The notes under the pieces were generated by a model that was not told the DNA's origin, made no database searches, and saw only the letters and a list, made by a program, of their open reading frames with translations. A program made the translations under genes and the position numbers. A stretch of DNA of 64,000 bases from Sphaerochaeta halotolerans (GTDB taxonomy: Bacteria; Spirochaetota; Spirochaetia; Sphaerochaetales; Sphaerochaetaceae). Location: the NCBI RefSeq assembly GCF_003429665.1, contig NZ_QUWK01000002.1:1-64000 (forward strand), given 5' to 3'. Of the stretch, positions 51,593-59,920 are shown piece by piece (positions within the stretch are counted from its first letter, which is position 1; each line of letters starts with the position of its first letter).

Positions 51593-52533
51593 GGATTCTC
51601 TTTGCCGGTACTGCCGAAATTGCAGTTCCCTCATTACAGGCATTGTCACAGCACTATGAAATCGCTGCAGTACTTACCAGTACCGACAAGCGGGGTGCAA
51701 GAGGCAATGCCCTTGTTTCCCCACCGATAAAGGTAGCAGCCGAGGAATTGGGGCTTCCTGTGTTGCAGTTTGACCATCTTGGGCGTGAGGCACGGGAGAC
51801 CGTCAGCAAGTATACTTGCGACACCCTTGTCTGTTTTGCCTATGGTAGGTTGTTTGGTCCAAAATTCCTCAGCCTTTTTCCATTTGAACAACTGAATATT
51901 CATCCCTCTTTGCTTCCCTTGCTCCGTGGACCAAGTCCCATACAGGGGGCAATACTCTCCCAAGCCAGTGAGAGCGGCATCAGCATCCAGAGGATTGCTT
52001 CAGCGATGGATAGCGGAGACTTGTTGCTTGCCGAGCAATTTCCACTTAATGGTGATGAGACCACGGGGAGTCTCTCGTTGTTTGTAGCAGAGCGAGCTGC
52101 TGACCTTGCTGTGAGGGCACTCAGGAGATTGGAGGATGGTACTGCTGTCTTCTCTCCCCAGAGCGGCGAAGCAACCTACACGAAATTGATAACCCCGGAA
52201 ATGGCCGAGTTGGATTTCTCAAATCCAGCAAAGGCATTGCATGCTCAGATCAGGGCTATGATGCCTTGGCCCAAGGCAAGGACAACCTACCAGGGCCAGA
52301 CGCTCTTGATAACCGGAGTCCATGGTACTCTAGATGAAGCAGGAGAAGATCCCTCCGATGTTCATGTCCCTGTAGGGACCGTGGTGGCCAAGCAGAAGAA
52401 AAAAGGAATTGCCATTACCACTTCTGAAGGATTGCTTTGGGTAACACGTCTGCAACTTGAAAAACGCAAGGAGATGGATTGGCAGTCCTTTCTCAATGGT
52501 AATCAGAATTTCTTAGGATCCAAACTGAGGTGA
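51589..52533 (+). CDS. fmt: Methionyl-tRNA formyltransferase
   Basis: A 314-residue Fmt, which formylates initiator Met-tRNA with 10-formyl-THF. RILFAGTAEIAVPSL starts the fold, LNIHPSLLPLLRGPSPIQGAIL holds the catalytic Asn-His, and AMDSGDLLL supplies the Asp. A C-terminal OB-like domain follows (LHAQIRAMMPWPKA, TVVAKQKKKGIAI). The start codon is GTG 51589, overlapping the def stop. The patatin gene begins 3 bases after its stop. Confidence 0.95.
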   Translation: MRILFAGTAEIAVPSLQALSQHYEIAAVLTSTDKRGARGNALVSPPIKVAAEELGLPVLQFDHLGREARETVSKYTCDTLVCFAYGRLFGPKFLSLFPFEQLNIHPSLLPLLRGPSPIQGAILSQASESGISIQRIASAMDSGDLLLAEQFPLNGDETTGSLSLFVAERAADLAVRALRRLEDGTAVFSPQSGEATYTKLITPEMAELDFSNPAKALHAQIRAMMPWPKARTTYQGQTLLITGVHGTLDEAGEDPSDVHVPVGTVVAKQKKKGIAITTSEGLLWVTRLQLEKRKEMDWQSFLNGNQNFLGSKLR

Positions 52534-52536
52534 ATT

Positions 52537-54753
52537 ATGAAACGTTTTGTGGTGTTGTCACTCCTTGTGCTCTTGGCTCTACCGCTGTCGGCTACCACAG
52601 GGAAGGTTGCCCTTGTCCTCTCGGGTGGAGGAGCCCGAGGCTTGGCCCATATTGCAGTACTTGAAGCCGTAGAAGCACAAGGGATACCCATCGATATGGT
52701 TGTTGGTACCAGTATGGGAGCTTTGGTCGGGGGACTCTACAGTGCAGGATACACACCAATGGAAATCCGTAATCTATTGGAAACGTATGATATGGCTGGC
52801 TTGTTCTCCTCTCCTCCTCTTGAGGAGATTGAGCGGGAGAGTGAAGTATTCTCCTACCAAAACAACCAAGTTTTCTCTTTGGGTTTCGGTGAACAAGGTT
52901 TGGGAAATGCCCCTGCCTTGATTGGAGACCAACGGATCCTGGAGCTTCTCGGCTTTTTGTTTGCAAAATATCCCAATTCCATAGATTTCTCAGAACTTCC
53001 CATCCCGTTCTACTGTGTGTCTGCAAATGCAGTTACAGGAGAGCGTATTGTCCATAGTCAGGGGTCCCTGGTTACCGCAATCCGGAGCAGTATCTCCATC
53101 CCAATCGTGTTTACTCCCTATCCGCAAGGAGATGGCACCCTTGCTGTGGATGGAGGTGTTGTGGACAATCTTCCCATCAATCTTGCCCGCAGCCTTGGTG
53201 CAGAGTACGTCATAGCAAGTGATGTAAATGCCAAGGGAGTACAGGATGTTGGTGACTTGGAGAGCCTCTCTGCAATGGCAATGCAGACAATAGTACTGCT
53301 CACCCAGGAAAAGGCTACTGCCCAGCATCCCTCGGCTGATGTACTGGTGCTGCCTGAGCTGAAAGGTACGTTTACCTTGGATTTCTCAGCACATCAGGAG
53401 ATTATCGAGGCTGGGTGGGATGCCGTGCATGAGCAGGAGGAATCATTCAATGAACTTGTGGATACCCTCTCTTTGGTTCGTCCCCTCACGGTGATGGACG
53501 AAAAACGGGTTGGCCCCTATTCCCTTCTTTCTTCCCCAAAAATTCTACAAATAGAGGTGCGAGACATCTCGTTGAAACCCGGTTCAATCATTCCTGAATC
53601 TTCTCTATTCTCTGATTTCCTTGGTAGGGTACTTGATGCGCAAACTGCAAGGGAGTTAAATCTCAAACTTCGTGAAATCAAGAACGCATATGATCTGACT
53701 ACGCTCAGCTATGAAATGGCAAACGAAGGGAAACTGATCATCTACGCTCGGAGCTTCGGGAGAAGGGATAGAAGCATCAACATGGGGTTTACTGCTGATA
53801 CAGGCTTTTCGACTGCCTTGCCCTCAGGATTTGTCTGGTATCGTGCTGATGCATATCTTGATGCGTCCATTGGTGGATTGGGCAAGAAGCAGGCTTCCAC
53901 GTTCTCCGTTAATGCTACGCTCGGCCAGCGTTCAGGGATGACTCTTGGCTTTTCCTATCCTCTGCTCAGTGGGGGCAAAGGGACTATCGAAGCAGTGGTG
54001 CAAGCCAGCTATGCAACGGGAGCGTTGACACCACTTTCAGCGATAATCAATGTGGGACGAAGTGCTCCTTTGGATCATATGTTTGATGGGGATGCCAGCT
54101 TACGCTTCAAGTTCGGCAAGTACGGAAGAGCTACCCTGCAGGGGAGCTATCTGCTTGTTTCCGTGAATGATACTACCTACTCCAAGCAGTTCTATGCATA
54201 CCCGGTGGGAGAAGGTACTTTTTCCTATGGAAATCTAGAGTCCCGTTTTGCAACTTCGGGGTTTCGTCTCGAAGCATTGGGGCGTCTTGGCTATCAACAA
54301 GGCTTGGTCCACACTCTTCGCTTGGGATGGAAACAATCCTTTGAGCTCTCATACCGCGACAGCATAAGCTATGCAGCCCATCTATCCTTGATGAGGGAAC
54401 CATTTCCTTTCATCAATAGCTACGCAAACCTGGGAGGAATAGATCATATGGTCAGCTATGGACCGCTCTTCCTCCGTCGCGATATCACCTACCTGGGGGT
54501 GGATTGGCAACACCGACTTGCAGAACTGCTTGGGTATCCAACGTTTGGGAAACTCTCATTGCATGGAGCAGTGTATGATACGTATGATCCCTATAGTGGA
54601 TTACCTCCTGTGGATGATGCCTATTTCAGTTCCAGTCTCTGGGATATGGGACTGGCTCTCATGGTTGGTCTCGATACCCCGATAGGGGAAGTGGTTGTAT
54701 CGTTAGGTGCCAGCCTCCAAGGAGAGGTTTCTTTCTCCTTGGGAGTGTATTGA
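52537..54753 (+). CDS. PlpD-like patatin phospholipase autotransporter (type Vd)
   Basis: A 738-residue outer-membrane protein. Signal peptide (MKRFVVLSLLVLLALPLSA); patatin domain with oxyanion motif GGGARG (30-35), nucleophile GTSMG (Ser 59) and DGG (Asp 205); a POTRA-like stretch near residues 330-420 (ILQIEVRDISLKPGS, NAYDLTTLSYEMANEG); and from about 430 an aromatic-alternating Omp85/BamA-like barrel ending in SFSLGVY. This order fits Pseudomonas PlpD, in which the barrel exports the lipase to the surface. Its presence shows an outer membrane with Bam machinery. Same operon as fmt and the radical SAM gene. Confidence 0.9.
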   Translation: MKRFVVLSLLVLLALPLSATTGKVALVLSGGGARGLAHIAVLEAVEAQGIPIDMVVGTSMGALVGGLYSAGYTPMEIRNLLETYDMAGLFSSPPLEEIERESEVFSYQNNQVFSLGFGEQGLGNAPALIGDQRILELLGFLFAKYPNSIDFSELPIPFYCVSANAVTGERIVHSQGSLVTAIRSSISIPIVFTPYPQGDGTLAVDGGVVDNLPINLARSLGAEYVIASDVNAKGVQDVGDLESLSAMAMQTIVLLTQEKATAQHPSADVLVLPELKGTFTLDFSAHQEIIEAGWDAVHEQEESFNELVDTLSLVRPLTVMDEKRVGPYSLLSSPKILQIEVRDISLKPGSIIPESSLFSDFLGRVLDAQTARELNLKLREIKNAYDLTTLSYEMANEGKLIIYARSFGRRDRSINMGFTADTGFSTALPSGFVWYRADAYLDASIGGLGKKQASTFSVNATLGQRSGMTLGFSYPLLSGGKGTIEAVVQASYATGALTPLSAIINVGRSAPLDHMFDGDASLRFKFGKYGRATLQGSYLLVSVNDTTYSKQFYAYPVGEGTFSYGNLESRFATSGFRLEALGRLGYQQGLVHTLRLGWKQSFELSYRDSISYAAHLSLMREPFPFINSYANLGGIDHMVSYGPLFLRRDITYLGVDWQHRLAELLGYPTFGKLSLHGAVYDTYDPYSGLPPVDDAYFSSSLWDMGLALMVGLDTPIGEVVVSLGASLQGEVSFSLGVY

Positions 54754-55706
54754 TGAGTGAGGTCTACAGATCGTATGCCACGTATCTCCATGAGGAGTAT
54801 CAAGGACGATTGTACCGTATTGGGGTGGATGGTCAGTTCTCCTGTCCAAATCGTAACAGTGACGGTAGTGGGGGGTGCGCTTTCTGTGATGGTACCGGCA
54901 CCATTGCGGCGTACCAGAACCCCCAGGACAGGCTTGTTGGAATCTCTCAGGCCAGTATTGAAGAGCGAATCAGTCAGATCAAGATGCAGATAGAGCATGG
55001 GAAACGCTTTTTAAAGCGAAGATACCGAGCCGAACAGTACTCGCTTTATTTCCAGGCTTATACCAATACCTATGATACTTTGGAACATCTTACCATGCTC
55101 TACAACCAAGTTTTGGAGGAAGGTCCCTTTGTCGAGTTGATTGTCTCAACCCGCCCTGACTGCATTACTGATGAGATAATCACCTTGTTGCAGAGCTACC
55201 AGAATAAGGTCAAAAAGGTTTGGGTTGAACTGGGCTTGCAAAGTGGCAATGACGAGACTTTGGCTTTTGTTGGGAGGAACCATGATGTGTCTTCCTATAT
55301 TTCTGCAGCAAATTCGTTACATTTGGCCGATATTGGTGTTTGTACCCATGTGATACTCGGTTTACCCGGAGAAAACCGCAGGGATATTGTCCAAACTGCT
55401 GCCATTGTAAATGTGGTGGGTAGTGAAGCGGTGAAAATCCATAATCTGCATATTTGTCAGAGCACCCGGCTGCAGGATTGGTATGAAATGGGTGAGGTAA
55501 GCACTGCTTCCTTCAGGAGGCATGTTGAGCAGAGCATATGGTTCTTGAGGCATTTGAATCCTTCTATTGTCATAGAGCGCATGGTATGTGAAACTCCCGA
55601 ATATCGACTTGTCGCTCCTCGTGCTTTCCCCGACAAGCATCAATTTCTCCAGCAGTTGAAAAGCACGATGGAAGAGAGAGGCTGGGTACAAGGAGATTTG
55701 GTATGA
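54753..55706 (+). CDS. Radical SAM protein of the YhcC/TIGR01212 type
   Basis: A 317-residue radical SAM protein. CPNRNSDGSGGCAFC is the family's extended cluster motif, and TRPDCI, ELGLQSGND, HVILGLPGE and ICQSTRLQDWY are conserved further on. Homologues are widespread but their reaction is unknown. Start at ATG 54753, sharing one base with the patatin stop (TGATG); it overlaps VanZ by ATGA. Confidence 0.9.
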   Translation: MSEVYRSYATYLHEEYQGRLYRIGVDGQFSCPNRNSDGSGGCAFCDGTGTIAAYQNPQDRLVGISQASIEERISQIKMQIEHGKRFLKRRYRAEQYSLYFQAYTNTYDTLEHLTMLYNQVLEEGPFVELIVSTRPDCITDEIITLLQSYQNKVKKVWVELGLQSGNDETLAFVGRNHDVSSYISAANSLHLADIGVCTHVILGLPGENRRDIVQTAAIVNVVGSEAVKIHNLHICQSTRLQDWYEMGEVSTASFRRHVEQSIWFLRHLNPSIVIERMVCETPEYRLVAPRAFPDKHQFLQQLKSTMEERGWVQGDLV

Positions 55707-56227
55707 GAGAGAGAATTCCCTTACAGATGATTGTTCGAGTGACAGGAATCGTCCTTTCCACAATTGTGGTGGTTTTTATCCTTGTCTTATCCTTTATGCC
55801 AAAGGAATCATACCTTGAAATTTCTTGGATTCCCTTTGCAGATAAGGGAGACCATATGGCAGCTTACGCTGCGCTTGGGTTCTCCTTGTTTTTTGCATTC
55901 CTGCAGATTCCTGGATCGGGGAAGTCCCGTAGGCAGGGAACTGTCCCCCATTCAACACTCCACCTCAGCTCCTGGTCCGGTAGTGCCGTCATCGCCTCCC
56001 TGGTAATTGGTACACTGCTTGGTCTCGTGATTGAGCTGATTCAGCCGATATTTGAGAGAAGCCGGGAATGGCTGGATTTGGCTGCAGATTTCATGGGATT
56101 GGTGGTGGGGCTTGCTATCGCTCTGTTGGTGCTGAAAGCTGTAGGTAGTTACTTTGTCACCAGGCCTTGGCTGTATGACCCTAATTGGGAGGATGAAGTG
56201 AATGAAACTCTCAAAGCGAATCAGTGA
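55703..56227 (+). CDS. VanZ-like membrane protein
   Basis: A 174-residue inner-membrane protein with about four membrane helices. DKGDHMAAYAALGF, ELIQPIFERSREWLDLAADFMGLVVG are the VanZ motifs (Asp-His early, and the Glu-Arg-Asp-Asp helix late). VanZ proteins alter envelope lipids or teicoplanin resistance, but the function of stand-alone members is unclear. The C-terminus overlaps the fumarase alpha gene by 26 bases. Confidence 0.88.
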   Translation: MRERIPLQMIVRVTGIVLSTIVVVFILVLSFMPKESYLEISWIPFADKGDHMAAYAALGFSLFFAFLQIPGSGKSRRQGTVPHSTLHLSSWSGSAVIASLVIGTLLGLVIELIQPIFERSREWLDLAADFMGLVVGLAIALLVLKAVGSYFVTRPWLYDPNWEDEVNETLKANQ

Positions 56228-57068
56228 GGAACTGCAGAAGGCAGTAGTTGAACTTGATGAGGGAGTTCTGGAGAAAATTCGGGAAGCCCATGCAATCGAA
56301 TCAGCGGCAGCTGAGGCCTCACGTGGCAGCCAGGCCAGTCTGGCTGTACTCAACGCTATACTGGACAATCTTGCGCAGGCAAAGGCACAATCACTTCCCA
56401 TGTGCCAGGATACAGGTATGTTCCTGGTTTTTGTGGATGTAGGTAAAGCATGTCCACTCGCTCTTGCTGAAATAGAGACTGAGATTCTTGAGGGGTGTGC
56501 AGATGCTGTCAAGAAAGCCCATTTTCGACGTTCTGTCGTGATTGAGCCTGTATACGAACGGATCAACACACAGGATAATCTCCCTCCAGTAATCTGGTGG
56601 AATCTCGTGGAGGGGAGAGGTTTGACCATACAGATACTACTCAAGGGTTTTGGTAGTGAGAACTGCAGTTCGGTTAGGATGCTCAATCCCACTGGGGGAG
56701 AAGAGGCAATCATCAATGCAGTGGAAGAGATCGTATCCGAATCAGGTGGCAAGCCTTGCCCTCCCATCTTTGTGGGGGTTGGCCTCGGTGGTTCAATGGA
56801 CCGGGCAGCCTACTTGAGCAAACGTGCATTGCTCCGCGATGTTCGGGTTACCCACCCTGAAAAGCGCTATGCCGAATTGGAGGAAAAAATTCTCGCACGC
56901 TTGCAAAGGCTTGGCATTGGCAGCGGAGGACTTGGCGGTATGATTACAGCCCTCCATGTAGCCATCGCCTATGAGAGTACCCATATTGCAGGACTCCCTT
57001 TGGCAGTGTCAATCAACTGCTGGGCCGACCGAAAGGCAACCATTGTCTGGGAGGGTGATGATGCGTGA
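56202..57068 (+). CDS. Class I fumarate hydratase, alpha subunit
   Basis: A 288-residue Fe-S hydratase subunit (TtdA/FumA N-terminal type). PMCQDTGM is the first [4Fe-4S] cysteine region, SSVRMLNP the second and PCPPIFVGVGLGG the third; HVAIAYESTHIAGLPLAVSINCWADR is conserved in the family. It interconverts fumarate and malate with the beta subunit; tartrate or other dicarboxylates are alternatives. Overlaps VanZ by 26 bases and the beta subunit gene by 8. Confidence 0.93.
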   Translation: MKLSKRISEELQKAVVELDEGVLEKIREAHAIESAAAEASRGSQASLAVLNAILDNLAQAKAQSLPMCQDTGMFLVFVDVGKACPLALAEIETEILEGCADAVKKAHFRRSVVIEPVYERINTQDNLPPVIWWNLVEGRGLTIQILLKGFGSENCSSVRMLNPTGGEEAIINAVEEIVSESGGKPCPPIFVGVGLGGSMDRAAYLSKRALLRDVRVTHPEKRYAELEEKILARLQRLGIGSGGLGGMITALHVAIAYESTHIAGLPLAVSINCWADRKATIVWEGDDA

Positions 57069-57585
57069 ATTGGCTTTGCCCATGAGTAAAGAGGATATTG
57101 CGAGCCTGAAGGCATATGACCAAGTCTTTTTGACGGGCCCCCTTTATGTAGGTCGAGACCAGGTCCATAAACGGCTTTTTGACCTTCTGCAGCAGGGAAA
57201 ACCCCTTCCCATCTCCCTGGAAGGTGAGACTATCTATTATATGGGGCCGAGCCCGGCCCCAGAGGGCAAGCTGATTGGTTCTTGTGGTCCCACAACCAGT
57301 GCAAGGATGGATCCCTTCAGCCCTCTGTTGCTTGACCAGGGGCTCAAGGTCATGATCGGTAAGGGACCTCGTTCTGATGAGGTGGCTTTGGCAATCGAAA
57401 GAAACAAAGCAGTGTATTTACAAGCCTTTGGAGGGTGTGGGGCACTCTATGCTTCCACCGTAAGAGCTGTCACAACAGTGGCTTTTTCAGATCTAGGACC
57501 AGAGGCTTTGCTCCGTCTTGAGGTGGAGCGATTCCCGGTAATCGTGGCAATTGATTCACAGTTGGGCAGTGTTTTTACTCGATAG
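57061..57585 (+). CDS. Class I fumarate hydratase, beta subunit
   Basis: A 174-residue subunit (TtdB/FumA C-terminal type). VFLTGPLYVGRDQVHKRL, YMGPSPAPEGKLIGSCGPTTSARMD and MIGKGPRSDEV are the family motifs, and AFGGCGALYAS holds the conserved Gly-Gly-Cys region. Start at ATG 57061 behind GGGAGGG, with ATG 57058 next to it. Last gene of the def operon; no terminator is clear after the stop. Confidence 0.93.
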   Translation: MRELALPMSKEDIASLKAYDQVFLTGPLYVGRDQVHKRLFDLLQQGKPLPISLEGETIYYMGPSPAPEGKLIGSCGPTTSARMDPFSPLLLDQGLKVMIGKGPRSDEVALAIERNKAVYLQAFGGCGALYASTVRAVTTVAFSDLGPEALLRLEVERFPVIVAIDSQLGSVFTR

Positions 57586-57757
57586 GCTACTTTTCAGCAC
57601 TTTTCACTGGACGTTTACAGTCAGCTGGGTTACAGTTTCTTTTATACAGGTCTTTTTCCTTTGTATGTCATAATGGGGTGTATGGCATGTTTCGTATGTA
57701 TTGATGCAAAAATCAATAGTTTGGAGACCTAAAACCGCTGTTACGGAAGGATATGCC

Positions 57758-58561
57758 GTGAAGAATACCTTGTCTGTGCGCCTCGTCCCCTTGTTTATGC
57801 TCTTCTTGATGGTTGGATGTTCGAAAACTCCCGTGGAATCTCCGCAGGCACAAGTGGAGGAGAAACCATCAACAGTTGTTGCTCAACCAGAAACGGTTGT
57901 TGAAGAGACGGATATCATTGGAGATTTGAAGAAGCCATCTAAGCTGGAGGATCGTTTTAGCTATACCTACGGATATCTCCTGTACTCGACGATGGCCCAG
58001 CAGAAAGGATTTAGTGACCTGCAGGCATCCTATTTTGCCAAGGGAATCCTCGACGCTGACAAGGGACAGGGTTTTTATACCCAGGAAGAGATGTCCCAAA
58101 CCCTATATGAGGTGCAAACCAAGCTCCTGCAGATTGCCCAAGAGGAGATGGAAGCTCTTTCTACTGCCAATTTGAAAGTAGCAGAGGATTTCTTGGAAAC
58201 CAACAAGAAGCGGGAGTCCATAAAGACTACCGAATCAGGACTGCAGTATGAAGTGCTTGTTGAAGGCGAGGGAGAACACCCGACAGAGAAGAGCATTGTT
58301 GAAGTCGATTACCAGATCATGTTGCTGAACGGGAAAATAATCGACAGTTCCTACGAACGAAAACAGAGTTCCACCTTCCTTCTGGAGGCCATCATGGTAC
58401 CTGGTTTTATCGAGGGAGTGAAACTCATGCAGGCTGGAGCAAAGTACCGGTTCTGGATACATCCCGACCTTGCCTACGGGAAGGAAGGAACAGAAACTAT
58501 TGAACCAAATACGCTTCTTATCATTGAGGTTGAACTCAAGTCTATCAGAGAGGGCCGGTAA
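57758..58561 (+). CDS. FKBP-type peptidyl-prolyl isomerase lipoprotein
   Basis: A 267-residue Mip/FkpA-like folding helper. Lipobox FLMVGC; then a helical dimerisation domain with DRFSYTYGYLLYSTM and FAKGILDADKG; then an FKBP domain (SGLQYEVLVEGEG, IIDSSYERKQSSTFLLEAIMVPGFIEGVKLMQAGAKYRF in pieces, HPDLAYGKEG, PNTLLIIEVELKSI). It isomerises proline bonds of periplasmic proteins. Start is GTG 57758, behind GGAAGGA and giving a proper lipoprotein signal; an upstream TTG or ATG would add a non-signal stretch. Confidence 0.9.
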   Translation: MKNTLSVRLVPLFMLFLMVGCSKTPVESPQAQVEEKPSTVVAQPETVVEETDIIGDLKKPSKLEDRFSYTYGYLLYSTMAQQKGFSDLQASYFAKGILDADKGQGFYTQEEMSQTLYEVQTKLLQIAQEEMEALSTANLKVAEDFLETNKKRESIKTTESGLQYEVLVEGEGEHPTEKSIVEVDYQIMLLNGKIIDSSYERKQSSTFLLEAIMVPGFIEGVKLMQAGAKYRFWIHPDLAYGKEGTETIEPNTLLIIEVELKSIREGR

Positions 58562-59240
58562 GGAATTCCAACAAAGAAGAGAGACTATTGCGTACATATG
58601 TTGGTTGTATCTTGGGGTCTAGGGGTTTGCCCTCCCTGTTCAACCACAACGTGTCCATACCACTGGCTATACCACCGGCAATATCACTGGAAAGACTGTC
58701 GCCGATCATAAGGGAGCGCTGTTTCTGGTTGCTAAGCCCAGTTACCTCAAACATATGGGTGAAGAATCGAGGATCTGGCTTCTGATACCCCACTTCTTCG
58801 CTGATGAAGATATCATCGAAGTAACGCTCAGTATGTGACACAGCAATCCTGCCTCGCTGTACTTGTGCAATTCCATTGGTAGCAAGAAAGAGTATATATC
58901 CTCGCTCTTTCAATGTCTCGAGGACGGTACTACTTTCATCAAACAGGATACCCTGCTTGGATAGTTGGTGCTGATAGCTCTCGCTTGCCTTTTCGGCGTC
59001 GAGTGAAATTCCAGTTTCCGATGCAAAATCTGCAAATCGTTTCACTTTCAATTCCTCGATGGTGACTTCCCCTTTCTCGAACTGCCTCCATACTGCAGTA
59101 TTGCAGCGTATGTAGCACTGTTCATGCTCACGTTCCAATGGTAGGTCCAAGGATTTTGCCATCTTCCAGAAAGCGTTATGTTCAGCTTGTTCAAAATCGA
59201 AAAGGGTCCCATCTGCGTCGAAGAAAAGATACCGGTACAT
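58545..59240 (-). CDS. YjjG-family HAD phosphatase (pyrimidine nucleotidase-like)
   Basis: A 231-residue HAD hydrolase. FFDADGTLFDFEQAEHNAF holds the nucleophile Asp and helper Asp, LFLATNGIA is motif II, EVGYQKPDPRFF motif III with Lys, and MIGDSLSSDIAGG motif IV. The sequence fits YjjG-type 5'-nucleotidases that clear non-canonical nucleotides. The cap is helical. It converges on the FKBP gene, overlapping by 17 bases. Confidence 0.9.
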   Translation of the reverse strand: MYRYLFFDADGTLFDFEQAEHNAFWKMAKSLDLPLEREHEQCYIRCNTAVWRQFEKGEVTIEELKVKRFADFASETGISLDAEKASESYQHQLSKQGILFDESSTVLETLKERGYILFLATNGIAQVQRGRIAVSHTERYFDDIFISEEVGYQKPDPRFFTHMFEVTGLSNQKQRSLMIGDSLSSDIAGGIASGMDTLWLNREGKPLDPKIQPTYVRNSLSSLLEFLTGPL

Positions 59241-59279
59241 GTGTTGCCATCCTTTACTTAGGGAGTTCTAACCAGTACG

Positions 59280-59311
59280 ATAAAGAAAAACGGTCCAGTT
59301 GTACAGGACCG
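59280..59311 (-). terminator. Hairpin with a minus-strand T-run
   Basis: CGGTCC (59291-59296) pairs with GGACCG (59306-59311); on the minus strand it runs into TTTTTCTTT. It lies upstream of the HAD gene start and would stop minus-strand transcription arriving from beyond the DUF308 gene. On the plus strand it would sit in the leader of the DUF308 gene. Confidence 0.45.
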
Positions 59312-59329
59312 AAAGGCAAGGAGCCAAAT

Positions 59330-59920
59330 ATGCAGGAGACCTTTCTTAAACGTCATCTTATCCTATCCACAGTGCTTGGAGCGTTCTTGATCATTATAGG
59401 GATTTTCTTGATGTTCCAACAGGAATCGTTCGTGAAGATTTTTATTTCCCTTTTGGGAGTGTTCCTTACTGGATCAGGTATTTCCAGCCTGATTCACCTC
59501 AAGGGATTCAACCTCGGCAGTCGTTCTCGTATTGCTACCTTGGTTAAGGCATTCTTGAGTATTGGTATTGGCTTGGTAGCCATCATTGTACCCCTTTCTG
59601 CAGCGACCATCAGCTGGACGGTTCTGCTCTACATTGTAGGGGCTCAGTTCCTGTTCTCAGCCTTGATTTCCTTCATGGACGCTCTGTTGATGCGAAAAGC
59701 CGAACAATCGCTCTCCCCGCTCTATACGGAAGGGGTGTTCTCCCTGGTTATGGCAATTCTCTTGTTTGTGTTTCCCCAACAGATCGGGAGTTTGCTGCTC
59801 AAGCTCTTTGGCTTGCTTTTTATCGTCAGTGGAATCGGTATGATCCTCTGGTCATTGCGTATTCAAAAAATCAACCGGGAATTCAAGGAACAGGTGGTTG
59901 AGGCTGATCCGGAGAACTAA
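59330..59920 (+). CDS. DUF308/HdeD-like membrane protein
   Basis: A 196-residue protein with six membrane helices in two similar halves (ILSTVLGAFLIIIGIFLMF, LLGVFLTGSGISSLI, VKAFLSIGIGLVAIIV; ISWTVLLYIVGAQFLFSALI, FSLVMAILLFVF, LFGLLFIVSGIGMILW), as in HdeD. HdeD of E. coli is an acid-resistance membrane protein; stand-alone relatives are uncharacterised. AAGGAG precedes ATG 59330. Overlaps the convergent lipoprotein gene by 4 bases. Confidence 0.85.
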   Translation: MQETFLKRHLILSTVLGAFLIIIGIFLMFQQESFVKIFISLLGVFLTGSGISSLIHLKGFNLGSRSRIATLVKAFLSIGIGLVAIIVPLSAATISWTVLLYIVGAQFLFSALISFMDALLMRKAEQSLSPLYTEGVFSLVMAILLFVFPQQIGSLLLKLFGLLFIVSGIGMILWSLRIQKINREFKEQVVEADPEN

